From: Merluccius polli
Taxonomy: Eukaryota; Chordata; Actinopteri; Gadiformes; Merlucciidae
Direction: 5' to 3'
DNA: 64,000 nucleotides
Assembly: GCA_030340625.1 (NCBI GenBank)
Contig: JAOPHQ010004641.1
Location: 18,501 to 82,500 of the forward strand
The notes under the pieces are model-generated. The model searched no databases. It was not told the DNA's origin and worked only from the letters and a program-made list of their open reading frames with translations. How positions within the stretch are numbered: position 1 is the stretch's first letter; each line of letters begins with the position of its first letter. Positions 33,883 to 44,972 of this stretch are shown here, one piece after another. The position numbers and the translations under genes are program-made.

Positions 33883-35473
33883 ACCATTTCGCACAGACAT
33901 TCACCTGAAACCACCAGGTTACGTAACGTTTGAACAGTTCTATAGTCATGGTCATGTGGGATTAAATGATGGACTGCATGCAGAGTCAATTGTGGATACA
34001 AATCGCAGCAAATTTGAAATCAATGGTGATGAACTGGATAATAGCCAGAATTCGGTGGACCCTGATGCAGTTCTGGAAGAGCAAGAACAGGAGCGTCTCC
34101 AGTGTTTGGACAAACGTAACCACAATGAACAACCTTCAGATGAGCCTGTTGAAGGTATTCCGGATTTAGCGGTTAGTAATAGACAGGTTTCTAATTTAGA
34201 GAAAAGACCGAATGTCCTGTGCAGAAGTGATGGCTTGGCCTTAATTAGATCTCTTAATGACACACAGCTGTCTCTTTTACCAGATTAGACAGCGGTGTTT
34301 AAGTAAGGTTAATGGTGAAAAAAATAGCTCTGTTGCGCGTCTTTGTTACAGGTGGTGCAGGGACAGGTAAAAGCCACTTAATAAAGGCTATCCAGTATGA
34401 GGCAATGAGGTTGTTGTCAAGAGGGTGTCGCAATCCGGACGACATTTGTGTTTTGCTAACTGCTCCTACGGGGATAGCTGCACACAATTTACGTGCAGGT
34501 ACTATTCACAGTTCATTTGGCATTGGTAAAGATGTAGGAAAAGCTCAATTATTTGCATGTTAAATATAGTAACTTGCAGATTTTGATAATTGATGAAATC
34601 TCCATGGTTGATCATAAACTATTGGCCTACATCCATGGACATTTAAGACAAATTAAACAGCCTGGTAACTATTCCCCATTTGGAAATGTTAGCGTAATTG
34701 CAGTTGAAGATTTTTATCAGTTGCCTCCAGTGAAAGGGAAACCGTTGTATTTAGATGATGATAGTGTTGGCTTGTGGACACAGTTTCAGATCGTTGAACT
34801 GAAAACTATTGTCCGACAAAAAGATGTTGTGTTTGCAGAGTTGTTGAACAGGGTTAGATGTCGTTCAAAAGGGAGCCCCATGCTGGATTCAGACATACAA
34901 TTATTAAAGCATTGTGAAACTGGTGAAGACAGCTCAGATTTACACATTTTTCCTACCAATAAACAAGTACGTTGCCATGACATTCAACAGTTATTCAAGA
35001 GTTGTCCTGAATATGTTCAGATTGAGGCAAAAGATTTTGTAACTAGTAAGACAACAGGCAAGCTTGTGTTGAAGGAAGGACATCATACCAAAACATACAA
35101 TACGTCTCTGGATCAGACCCTGGTTTTGGGAGTAGGTGCTTGTGTAATGTTGTTAAAAAATCTGGATGTGGATGATGGTTTAGTGAACGGTGTGTGCGGC
35201 ACAGTCACACATGTAGTTTATCCAGATAACGATGACAAGTTCCCGAAAATGATTTTTGTAAAGTTTGATGATGATCAAGTGGGAACAAAAATGAGGAGTT
35301 GCTCTGCATTTGTTGCTGCTGTTGAAATGGGTTCCACGGGCATTGAACCAGAAGAGGAAAGGGTTACTAAACATGGTGGATTGCGCCGGTTTGGTGTTTT
35401 TATTGTAATTAGATTATTTGTTGTTAATTTGGTCATGTTAAAGTGTATAATGCAATATGTATTGAAGAGATGA
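33883..35473 (+). pseudogene. Unit 7: truncated Helitron linker and PIF1 helicase
   Basis: As unit 1, with the same shared frameshifts and motif III Glu. This is the last helicase copy of the array. Confidence 0.9.
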
Positions 35474-36033
35474 AACAATAATTTGTTATTATATCAGTAG
35501 TAAAGTGCAAATGGGTGTTGTTTGGAAATGAATGTTTAATAGTTATAGATACTAGTGTGGTAGGTTTTGTTGTAAGATTGAGGTTGATCCATAAACAGTA
35601 GTAGTGTATCCGTTATAGGAGCTTACTTAGATGAGTGTATAATATGTGGAGTGTGAGTAGGAAATACATGAAAGAGTATGACATGAGTTTATGCTGTACA
35701 GTTAAACTTGCAATCATTGTTATGACATTATTTTATGATGAGGTTTTCCAGGCCTTTGTGTGGATGGGCCTCCCCTTTTCTGTCCTGCGTTGTGATTGGC
35801 TGACATGAATCTGTTGAGCGGTAAAGTATAAAAGACTCGTTCGAAGTTCAGAATTGGTCTTGTTTTTGCCACAGCAGCTGTGTGTAGTGCGTTATTTTTT
35901 TGTGTTGTTACGGTAAGGTTATTTATTATTCATGTGGTTTTCGTGAATTGTATTGAGTGTTCGTGTGAGATGGTGTTTAGGTTGTTAATAGTATACATTA
36001 AGTTGACCTGTTTATGGTGTAATAGTTTCAGAA

Positions 36034-36950
36034 ATGGCTTATTCATCACCTACTAAATTTCCGAATTTGGACGCAGTGGAGGGCGTTCGGCGGAGATTGC
36101 AGCTTGCCTGCGTAAGTATTACATTTATGTTTTATAGGGGTTTTATCAGGGCAGTGATTGATATAGTTTAATTGAGAATGTGCATTTGTTGTTTCTACTG
36201 TAATGTGTGTAATGATCTAGTTATATTGTGCCGTCGTTATGTGGACTTTAAATAGTTGCCTTGTTGTAGTTGGTAGTTTAAAATGTGTAGATGTACCTGA
36301 GTTAAGTTGTATGTTCCCGTGAGCTGTTTAGTGCTACATTGATAAAGTGTTATTGAGTTATGTGCTTTGGTTTGTATTCGGTTAAATAATAGTGGACAAT
36401 AGATAGTAGTTAAATGTGATAGAGTTGGATGTATTCAGTTGCAATAGTTTCAGTGTGGTTGTTTAGCGGCTATGTATGGGTTGTTGTATGTATGTATGTT
36501 GTTGTATGATTAATATGTAGTTGTGTCCGTTTGTTTTAGTACGCTGTAATGGATGCTAGTGTCACGAGGGAGGAATTATATCCATTGGTGTTGGGTGCCA
36601 CCGGGGAGGCACTGGAGGCGTTGATCCGCGAGACCAGGAGGTGTACTGCAGCCAAGAGGAGTGCGGATATGGTGGGTCGGCAATCGGCTGCGGCGCAGGC
36701 CAGGGAGGCGGGGCTAGTTGCCACTGCTGACCGGCTGCAGGACCAGATCGATAGTTTGCAGTTGGACATTTTGGACAAAGACGGTATGTTCGTTAGGTTA
36801 GGAACATGTGTTGTTGTGATTTATTGTGAGCAAGAAGTTAGAGGGAAGTAATAGTTATTGTAATAATGAAGAATCGGATATTTTGGTATGTGTTCAGGTC
36901 AAGCAGAAGAAGGTCCTGGTGAAGAGGAACTGTTGGTGGAGGATTGTTAG
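36034..36950 (+). CDS. Unit 7: small spliced gene, 124 aa
   Basis: ATG 36034, large exon 36540-36783, stop 36948-36950. One private coding change, AGT to AAT (Ser to Asn), lies in the first coding exon near 36064. TATA at 35827 and AATAAA at 37004. The sequence after it continues past the unit boundary into single-copy flank. Confidence 0.7.
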
Positions 36951-37124
36951 TCATTTTGTTGTAGATATTGTATATAATGTATATAGTGTGCAGTGTTGGT
37001 TTTAATAAAGTATTTTGATGTGGCTTATTTGTTTGTTGTGGTTATTTGTTGTTAATTTGGTGGTCATGTGAAAGTGTATGTGTAGTTATGTATTGTAGAG
37101 ATGAATCATTCATGTGTGATTATA

Positions 37125-37380
37125 TTAGTGGAAAAGTAACATATTTTATAAGTGGGGAATGAATTATGTTACATCTTTATAGATAATAGTGTGAGTGTTT
37201 TTGTAGTAAGGTATGAAAGAGCTTTGCTGTAATAGTAAGTTTTGTGGTTGGGTATAAAGTGTTGTTGTATAGGTTGGTGAGATAAGGTGAACATAATGGT
37301 ATGTTGAGCAGTTGCAATAGATAGATGGGTAATTTATTTATCCTGAGGGAAATTCAAGTGTCTAGTGGCATACTAAGCAT
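37125..37380 (+). other. Right flank of the array, diverged Helitron tail
   Basis: The sequence from about 37030 through the array edge to about 37230 aligns with the tail that follows the helicase (13650-13830): TTATTTGTTGTTAATTTGGT, then scattered matches such as GAGATGAA and ATAGTGTG. The flank is thus the natural continuation of the small gene's 3' region, and the unit boundary cuts through it. Confidence 0.55.
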
Positions 37381-37396
37381 AAATGAAAATATATAG

Positions 37397-37478
<82 letters not shown>
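37397..37478. repeat. (GATA)n microsatellite
   Basis: About 20 uninterrupted GATA/TAGA repeats. The run is cut by the following hAT-type element and resumes after it at 38922-38935. Confidence 0.95.
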
Positions 37479-38921
37479 TAGGGCTGGACCCGAATATTCG
37501 ACTATTCGGATATTCGTTCGTTGGGTAGGTATTCGGTTTTCAATTTTGGGATTCGGATATTCGTTTTTTTTTTTTTTTTTTTTTTTTTTCTAAATGTAGG
37601 CTATCACTAAAGGCGAACCGCAAAATACATTTTGTCAGCACATTCTTGTACTATATTTATACTTGACTGTTAAGATGTGGAAATATATACCATCTCAGCT
37701 TGGGCGCGTGACATCACTCACAGCAGTGAACGTCAGGCTTCAGTTTGTAGCGTTTGTAGCGCACCGCGGACCTACGACCGTATTATGGCAGTCCTGGATT
37801 GGCCCAATAATCTGGACCGGCCCAAAAATAATAATACACAAAATAAAAAAATACAAAATAATCGGCCTGAAATCGTCCGGCCGAACCTCCCTATGGCAGC
37901 CCGTCCCTGGTTATAGGCCTATGCGGCGCTCGTAAAAGCCGAACAATGCGCTCTTAAAGGTTTGGAGATTCAACAAGACTAAGTCTGTATTCCAATTACA
38001 ATAAGTAGCCTACTTATCGGCCAACAATAATCAAACAAGGCAGTAAAAGTGGGCATTAAACTGTATAACTGTTTTGAAAAAAGGGAAAAAGGCCGACATG
38101 TGCCCATACAATATGCAGCCGGCGCTCGGAAAAGGCTCGCGACAAAAAGATGAGCCACACATTTAGAAACAATTGCATGAACTATCTAAAAGCAATAGGC
38201 CTACCTTAGTCAGAAAACATATATGAGGCTGAACGTTTTGTTAAAATGTCAGTTATGGAAGTATTTAAAATGTTGGAGCGGCTGGCTTGACCACGCGAAA
38301 CCGAGAGACGGCTGTCTTGACCGCAGTACGCGATCGGTCATTAATCAATAATCGTATTTAACCGTATAACTGCACACAACTTTATTTAACAGCAAGCAAA
38401 TGGAAAACACGTGTTGGTATTTTGGTGTCCGGTGCGTGTGGACGTGCGGCTCCTCCAGCGGAGCGGTTCATGTTAATAGCGGAGTCCGGGAGGGTTCACC
38501 TTCACGGCGTAGTTACGAGGGATGTGCGACTATCGTCTTAAAAATACTAAAGTGTTTTTTAAAGTTAGAAAGATATTAGATATTCAACCGATATTCACGC
38601 TCCGAATTACAGCGATCAGACACGGGGAACTAAAGCCGCGATCACCGCACCGCTTCAAGACTCACATATGCAACACAACGTCCTTTTGATCGATAACAAT
38701 ATAAATTGATCGACACATTTCTTAACGATCAATGATCGATCATCGATTAATTATGCCCATCCCTAATAAGGAGTAATGTGGGAACATCTGGGGCTAAGGC
38801 AATTGGCATAGAAAACTTTTTCTTTTTTTTTTTTTGCCCCCCCCCCCCGAATATTCGAACATTCGCTGTCGATTACTACCGAAGCTCCGGAGCCCAAAAT
38901 ATGGTATTCGGGACAGCCCTA
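37479..38921. mobile_element. hAT-type non-autonomous element, 1443 bp
   Basis: The ends are inverted (TAGGGCTGGACCCGAATA at the left; TAGGGCTGTCCCGAATA read inward from the right) and have internal CGAATATTCG palindromes. ATAGATAG flanks both sides, an 8-bp duplication as hAT makes, although the GATA context makes this weak evidence. No transposase frame is visible. A second hAT-like end (CCCATCCCTAATAA near 38755, with ATCGATTAAT inside) suggests a nested insertion. Confidence 0.75.
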
Positions 38922-39141
38922 ATAGATAGATAGATAATTAACGCGTTCGTAACACACCCCGGACCTACAACTGACGGGGTGGGGGGGGGAGAAGCAAAAG
39001 GTAATGAAAAACCAATATAGAAAAATGGCAATTGAATGAACATTGATTGTGGCATTTGTGTAGAATGGTATCTTTATAACAAAAAGTAGGGCTAAGTGTG
39101 TTAGTGTTGTGATGTTTGAGGTAGAAGGCCGCCGTCACAGG
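38922..39141. other. Short intergenic stretch
   Basis: The remainder of the GATA run, then AT-rich unique sequence with a G-run at 38977-38990. No gene seen. Confidence 0.5.
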
Positions 39142-39446
39142 AGCGCTTTTAACTCACTTTAATTGTTTTAGGTTTTAGTCTATCTACTACTGGAGCGACT
39201 CTTTGTTGGATATCCATTAGCCTAGATACGCCGCCTATAGAGTTTCTGCCCTCCCCTGCTTGTGTGCGCTCGATAGTACCTGGGTAGGCGTGGCCTCTAT
39301 GACATGTAATATCCTCAGTGTTGAGGGGCCGCCTACAGTGTATTATGTGTGCTGCCATCTGGTGGCAAGGTGCGGTTAATACAGCTTATTTATTTGGTCC
39401 TGTTCCCTTGGCTATGTGAGGATATTACAGCCTGTTGATACATGTG
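39142..39446 (-). repeat. LTR-like repeat, copy 1 (minus orientation)
   Basis: Read on the minus strand it aligns along its length with 42966-43309: ACATGTATCAACAGGCTGTA, then ATATCCTCACATAGCC, CCACCAGATGGCAGCA, GTCATAGAGGCCACGCCTAC and finally GTGAGTTAAAAGCG. It lacks long inverted ends and carries TATA-like and AATTAAAG segments, so a solo LTR is the best guess. No coding region of a retroelement lies between the two copies. Confidence 0.6.
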
Positions 39447-39702
39447 ATGTTATTTATTCGTACATTAATGATATCATCGTAGTTCACTGTTGCAACGATG
39501 TGCACGTAATCTGCATGCTGTCTGTTACGTAACTCGAGCCTTAGGTGTTTTTTTTGTTGAACATGTTCATTGTTATTTGTTTGCATTTGTTGTTATTTGT
39601 TCACTGTAATTTTGTGAAGGTTGTTCATTTTAACGATGTTGGTTGAGAGAGTGTTTGTGTTTAATTCGGTGTCTTGCTTCCAAAAACCTCTCCCCGAATT
39701 CT
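39447..39702. other. Unclassified T-rich sequence
   Basis: T-rich and without a clear reading frame. It leads into the Helitron fragment and may be part of the same relic. Confidence 0.35.
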
Positions 39703-39835
39703 GAGTATCAGTATGTGGATAGCATGCGCATCAAACAGGCATTGCAGTATTTGAAACGGACTAATGTACATTATAAGGATGTAGAGTTTAATGAAGCGTG
39801 GTTAAATGACTTTTGTAGGGAACAAGAGAGAGGGA
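39703..39835 (+). pseudogene. Isolated Helitron DUF6570-region fragment
   Basis: Codes EYQYVDSMRIKQALQYLKRT followed by VEFNEAWLNDFCREQERG without interruption. It matches 5555-5685, where the main Helitron has frameshifts. The frame continues a few codons into unrelated sequence and stops at 39862. It is a fragment of a related Helitron whose reading frame is kept in this part. Confidence 0.8.
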
Positions 39836-39861
39836 CCTTCCAGTTTCACTGGCTCGGTCCC

Positions 39862-39892
<31 letters not shown>

Positions 39893-40350
39893 CGGACCAA
39901 TTTCAAGAGGGATGTGTTACTGGCTCGGTCCCTAATAAATGTCCATGCCAAAATGCTTACGCAATAGATTGCATAAATGACCGTAGTTCAGTAGCACTGG
40001 AGGTCCAGTTTTGCCAATTCCTAATCATGACCAATTACTCAAAAACCAAACTCAAGATACTCAACTAAGACAAAGTTCATGAGGTCCAAACTAGACCCTG
40101 GTCTGCAACATCCACAGTCCTGCTGGTTAAACACACTATGAACCGTACACAATGAGGGACTCCCACAAAGAAACAAACCAGACAGAAGGCAAACAGCAAG
40201 CACCAAACAGCAGCAAGAGTACCAAAACCAGCAGCAAGAGTACCAAAACCAGCAAGCAAGAGTAACCAAACAGCAGCAAGAGTAACCAAACAGCAGTACA
40301 CAACAACAGCAAGCAGAACCGACCCCAGCATGAGCAGGGGTGACATCTCA
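39836..40350. repeat. Short direct repeats and (AAT)n run
   Basis: CTGGCTCGGTCCCTAATAA occurs twice (39849 and 39919), separated by an (AAT)n run (39863-39890). At 40195-40310 a degenerate repeat built on CAGCAGCAAGAGTACCAAAAC occurs about six times. No gene was identified. Confidence 0.6.
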
Positions 40351-41089
40351 ATGTGTTGAAAGTTGAAGGAAGTAAAGCAGGAAGTGTTTCAGGATCTGGA
40401 AGTGAGTGCATGTGTGCGTGTTGCATGCAGATCAGTACGCCACCCAACTCATCCACACTTCAACTCCCATCACAACCAACTCACACACCATTACCCTCAA
40501 CCCCCAGTCTTGTCTCGGTCTGTCTGGTCTGCCCCCAGGCATCAGTTCTAGTCCCTGTAGGACCAGAACTCAAAGGGTCCTTCCAGTGAGCTCTTCAAGT
40601 TCCCACAGTTCTGATCCAGAGGCCAGCAGGACCTCCCACAGTCGGCCATGTAAGGAGACACTACAGGGTAGCGTCCAAGGAAGTGACCAAGCAACCAACT
40701 CCCGGTAGACCAGCTGGGTATGACGTCATCATGGGATAGACCAGCTGGGTATGACATCATCATGGGATAGACCAGCTGGGTATGACATCACAGCGTAGAC
40801 GAGGTACGTCGGGGTGGACGTTTTAGTATTCATTATCATTTATCTGCAATCACCATTTTGATCAACCGGGTCATCAGGCAGTCGGTTAAAGTCTTAAGTC
40901 AGTTTGTCGACCCCAGAGCTAATGACCACAATCCTACAACAGAACATGAACCACCCTGATGACCTCATCCATCTCTCCAAGCCACGGCAGGCTCATCATG
41001 TGTATGAAGGGGGGAGGGGACAGACAGGGACAGAGACGGACGGGAAGTGTGCAGGAGACATGGAGAGGAAAGCAGGTGTGGTGCACAAA
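40351..41089. other. Intergenic sequence with a threefold 31-bp repeat
   Basis: Mostly unique sequence with no recognised gene. At 40706-40790 GACCAGCTGGGTATGACATC recurs three times with ATCATGGGATA between copies. Confidence 0.6.
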
Positions 41090-42478
41090 CAAATCAACTC
41101 ACACAAACACAGCCCCATCCAAACCAGCCATCCAAACCAGTCAACCAAACCAGTTCATCCAAACCAGTCAACCAAACCAGTTCATCCAAACCAGGTCAAC
41201 CAAACCAGTTCATCCAAACCAGTTCATCCAAACCAGTCAACCAAACCAGTTCATCCAAACCAGTCAACCAAACCAGTTCATCCAAACCAGTCAACCAAAC
41301 CAGTTCATCCAAACCAGTCAACCAAACCAGTCAACCAAACCGTTCATCCAAACCAGTCAACCAAACCAGCCAGCCAAACCAGCCATCCAAACCAGTCCAG
41401 CCAAACCAGTCAACCAAACCAGTTCAACCAAACCAGTTCAACCAAACCAGTTCAACCAAACCAGCTCAACCAAACCAGCTCAACCAAACCAGCTCAACCA
41501 AACCAGTTCAAACAAACCAGCTCAACCAAACCAGCTCAACCAAACCAGTCAACCAAACCAGTTCAACCAAACCAGCCATCCAAACCAGTTCATCCAAACC
41601 AGTCAACCAAACCAGCCAACCAAACCAGTTCATCCAAACCAGTCAACCAAACCAGCCAACCAAACCAGTTCATCCAAACCAGTCAACCAAACCAGTCAAC
41701 CAAACCAGTTCATCCAAACCAGTCAACCAAACCAGTTCATCCAAACCAGTCAACCAAACCAGTTCATCCAAACCAGTTCATCCAAACCAGTCAACCAACC
41801 CGGTTCAGCCAAACCAGTCAACCAAACCAGCCAGCCAAACCAGTCAACCAAACCAGTTCATCCAAACCAGTCAACCAAACCAGTCATCCAAACCAGTCAA
41901 CCAAACCAGTTCATCCAAACCAGCCATCCAAACCAGTTCATCCAAACCAGTCAACCAAACCAGTCATCCAAACCAGTCAACCAAACCAGTTCATCCAAAC
42001 CAGCCATCCAAACCAGTTCATCCAAACCAGTCAACCAAACCAGCCAACCAAACCAGTTCATCCAAACCAGTCAACCAAACCAGTCAACCAAACCAGCCAA
42101 CCAAACCAGCCAACCAAACCAGTTCATCCAAACCAGTCAACCAAACCAGTTCATCCAAACCAGTCAACCAAACCAGTTCATCCAAACCAGTCAACCAAAC
42201 CAGTCAACCAAACCAGTTCATCCAAACCAGTCAACCAAACCAGCCAACCAAACCAGTTCATCCAAACCAGTCAACCAAACCAGTTCATCCAAACCAGTCA
42301 ACCAAACCAGTCATCCAAACCAGCCAGCCAAACCAGTTCATCCAAACCAGTCAACCAAACCAGCTCATCCAAACCAGTCACCCAAACCAGTCATCCAAAC
42401 CAGCCAGCCAAACCAGTCAACCAAACCAGTCAACCAAACCAGCCAGCCAAACCAGTAAACCAAACCAGTCCATCCATG
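41090..42478. repeat. Minisatellite of CCAAACCAG-based units, about 1.4 kb
   Basis: Built of 10- and 11-bp pieces (AACCAGTCAACCAA, AACCAGTTCATCCAA) in irregular order. Because the units lack stop codons, all three plus-strand frames stay open for about 490-530 codons. The resulting Gln/Asn/Pro/Lys/Thr/Ser repeats are a by-product of the DNA repeat, so I do not call a gene. Confidence 0.9.
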
Positions 42479-42965
42479 CATGCAGTATAATAAACCGTTA
42501 CGTACTTTGAGAAGCTGAAGTCCTGGTGCGTCCGTTGGTGGCCACATCATATAATATATAATAATATATTATACTATTATAGATCCAGACGTTAGTGAGG
42601 ACGGAAAAAAACGCAAACCCAAAGGAAACGCACCACAGTGGTGTGTTTGAGTCCCATACTCTCTCCATAAAGTGCAAGCTTGCTGAACTAAGCTAAGCTA
42701 AGCTAGTCTCCACTCAGACCTGCGGTGGCTCTGCTAACGAGGAACCAGCAGGAACAACCAGACCAGCTGCACCTTATTGGAGCAGCCGGGGTCAAAGGTC
42801 AAGCTCGTTGAGCACTATGGAGGCTTACTCCAGAGAGTTAGGGTTTATTCTGAATACATGTTATCTCACATCTCATCACCTATTCTTCATACTAACATTT
42901 AGTGTGAACATTTCTTTGGATTTCAAGTTGCCTGTAGCCTATTATATGTTACGAGTAAATAACAG
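42479..42965. other. Intergenic sequence
   Basis: No gene. It contains an AT-rich palindromic patch (42549-42582) and a short GCTAA repeat (42690-42705). Confidence 0.5.
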
Positions 42966-43305
42966 CACATGTATCAACAGGCTGTAATATCCTCACATAG
43001 CCACAAGGGAACAGGACCAAATATATAAGCTGTAGTAACCGCACATGGCCACCAGATGGCAGCATACATAATACCCTAGGAGGCGGGCGCTCAACACTAG
43101 CCAATCAGAGCACATTACACGTCATAGAGGCCACGCCTACCAAAGTACTATGGAGCCCACAAGCAGGAGAGGAGAGAAACTCTACAGGCAGCGAATCTAT
43201 TAGATATCCAGCTAAGAGTCGCTCCACGCGTGAATTATACAATTCCTCTCCTTTTGCTTCATAGATAACAGACCAAAACCTAAAACAAATAAAGTGAGTT
43301 AAAAG

Positions 43306-43309
<4 letters not shown>
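42966..43309 (+). repeat. LTR-like repeat, copy 2 (plus orientation)
   Basis: The inverted partner of 39142-39446. It holds CCAATCAGAG, ATATATAAGC (TATA-like) and AATAAAGTG near its end, a promoter and polyadenylation set as in an LTR. The end GTTAAAAGCG matches copy 1 exactly, after which a (TA)n run starts. Confidence 0.6.

Positions 43310-43392
<83 letters not shown>
43309..43392. repeat. (TA)n microsatellite
   Basis: An almost perfect run of about 42 TA units directly after the LTR-like copy. Confidence 0.95.
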
Positions 43393-43396
<4 letters not shown>

Positions 43397-44827
43397 GCCT
43401 TAGCTTATTCATTATCTTAAGGTAATGGCTCTGAATGGTATGTGTTTATATTGCTGAGTTATAGACTAATATCACACCAAGATCTGTTGGATAAATAAAG
43501 TTAAAGTTGAACGCCTTGTAATCACACCAAGTGCTTTATTACTCTGAGACAGGACAGCGACCACACATGAAACAGGATTGATATTCATATTAATATTGCA
43601 TATAGTGTATACCCTCCACACAAAGCCCAGCTACAAGAACACATTCAGATCTGCCAAAATTACCCATTTTATACTTAACTTTCAATTTCTTAAAGTCTTA
43701 ACTTTAAATTAAATGAAAAACAAAAAACAATGATCATCAACAAAACAACGGCAACCATCGAAAAATCTTTTAAACGGCTCAACAATAGCAGTTGTATTAA
43801 CCACTATTTAACCCTAGACAGTGTCGCAGCAGTTTGATTTCAATGTTTGGTTTCCCTTTATAATGCCACATTAAGCATGAAAACACATACACACATATGG
43901 CTTGGATGGACACACACACACAAACACACACACACACACACCCAGTGTTTTATCTGTGCATTTCAGGGAAGACAGTGTTGAGGTTTAAACAATGCTAACA
44001 ACATTGTTTAGTCAAATTAGACCCACCTAGCGTGAAAGTGCATTAAAAAGAATAAAAGATCAGAATATCAGTATTACATCAGAGGCAGCAGAAGTGAGGT
44101 CAAGTCGATTTCAATTTGTTCGTGAGCTGTGATTGGACGGATTGGTCTGGACGCTCAGTGGACCAACGGCTGGCTGCCTGCCAACACCAACACCAAAGCA
44201 GCGGAAGTGAAGCACCGCATTGGGTCAGCTGACACATGCTAGCTTAATTAGCTAGCTAGGTTTAGCGAACGAGCTACAGTAGATCTTTTGACTTTTTCAC
44301 GACATAAATGTAACCTGAATATAACTTGGCTACTGGCAATATTGAACTATTCTATAAATATTTAGGATTGGTCATTGCTCAAGCACACTGGGCGCAAAAT
44401 ATAATATTTTAAATACTCTAAATACATATCTTTTAATCTACTCCCTCAAAATATCCATCTTTTAAATATTTATTCTATATTTTCATTTAGGAGATATGAT
44501 ATCTGGAATACAGTTAATGAGCAGGTAGGGGTTAGGGGGTCTCTTGCTCTAGGGTGCCTACATATAGACTGAGGACGTTGGGGATCGAACCCAGAACCCA
44601 GAAACTCTGGGAGTGGACCAGCCTGACATTACACTATCCTGCCTCTCATATCAGACCGGTTTCAGCATTGAGTTTCCCATTTAACTGTAAAAACAACAAC
44701 AACAACAACAACAAACACATTAAAAACATATTTAGCATACTTGACTTGTAGGAATTGAACCGTGCTCTTAAAAGTAGGCGTGGCAGTTTGGAGTGTGAGG
44801 TGGTGGTCGTGGGGGGGGGGGCGGGGC
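43393..44827. other. Sequence downstream of pfkp, 3' UTR and intergenic
   Basis: No protein-coding gene seen. It includes a (CA)n run at 43908-43940. On the minus strand an AATAAA occurs at 44467-44472, 356 bases after the pfkp stop, and could end its 3' UTR. A (CAA)n run lies at 44692-44715. Confidence 0.5.
44530..44620. repeat. Possible SINE-like relic, pair with 45150-45240
   Basis: This segment and 45150-45240 share CTTGCTCT, GGTGCCT/GATGCCT and GGGGATCGAACCCAGAACC in the same order. The complement of GGATCGAACCC resembles the B box of tRNA genes, as in tRNA-derived SINEs. The copies are short and diverged. Confidence 0.35.
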
Positions 44828-44972
44828 TTAGACGGCGGCCTCCTTGGGGCGCACGTGGGTCACATGCTCCAGCTGGCCGGCGTCGGACACGTCGAAGCTG
44901 GTCTTGTACTTGGCCAGGATCTTCATGAGGGGCCGCAGCTTCAGCCACCACTGCTCCTTCGGGATCCGATGT
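44828..44972 (-). CDS. pfkp: pfkp last coding exon
   Basis: 145 bp coding HRIPKEQWWLKLRPLMKILA and a tail ending KEAAV before TAA. K-T-S-F-D-V-S-D-A-G-Q-L-E-H-V is the best evidence for the platelet isoform; the end residues resemble the muscle form. Confidence 0.93.

Larger units (their letters stand above)
14407..37124 (+). repeat. Tandem array of seven Helitron-derived units of about 3.25 kb
   Basis: Seven head-to-tail units start at 14407, 17655, 20899, 24143, 27387, 30633 and 33879 and measure 3244-3248 bp. Each begins with ACAA plus the Helitron segment that starts ACCATTTCGCACAG and ends with TGTGTGATTATA. The units differ by only a handful of substitutions and 2-bp indels, so amplification is recent or homogenised. 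Each unit contains a truncated linker-helicase segment, a 3' tail, a promoter, a four-exon small gene, and a second copy of a diverged 3' tail. The upstream decayed Helitron supplies the same parts once, and could be the founder. Confidence 0.95.

Noticed and set aside
14407..37124. Assembly artefact as the explanation of the array
   Set aside because: Not excluded, but private differences between units (2-bp deletions in units 2 and 4, single changes in 5, 6 and 7) and linked variants show that they are distinct copies rather than one copy repeated by error.
40904..42510. Three overlapping open frames of about 490-530 codons
   Set aside because: They are the three frames of a 10/11-bp minisatellite without stop codons. 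No domain, and equal openness of all frames, argues against coding.
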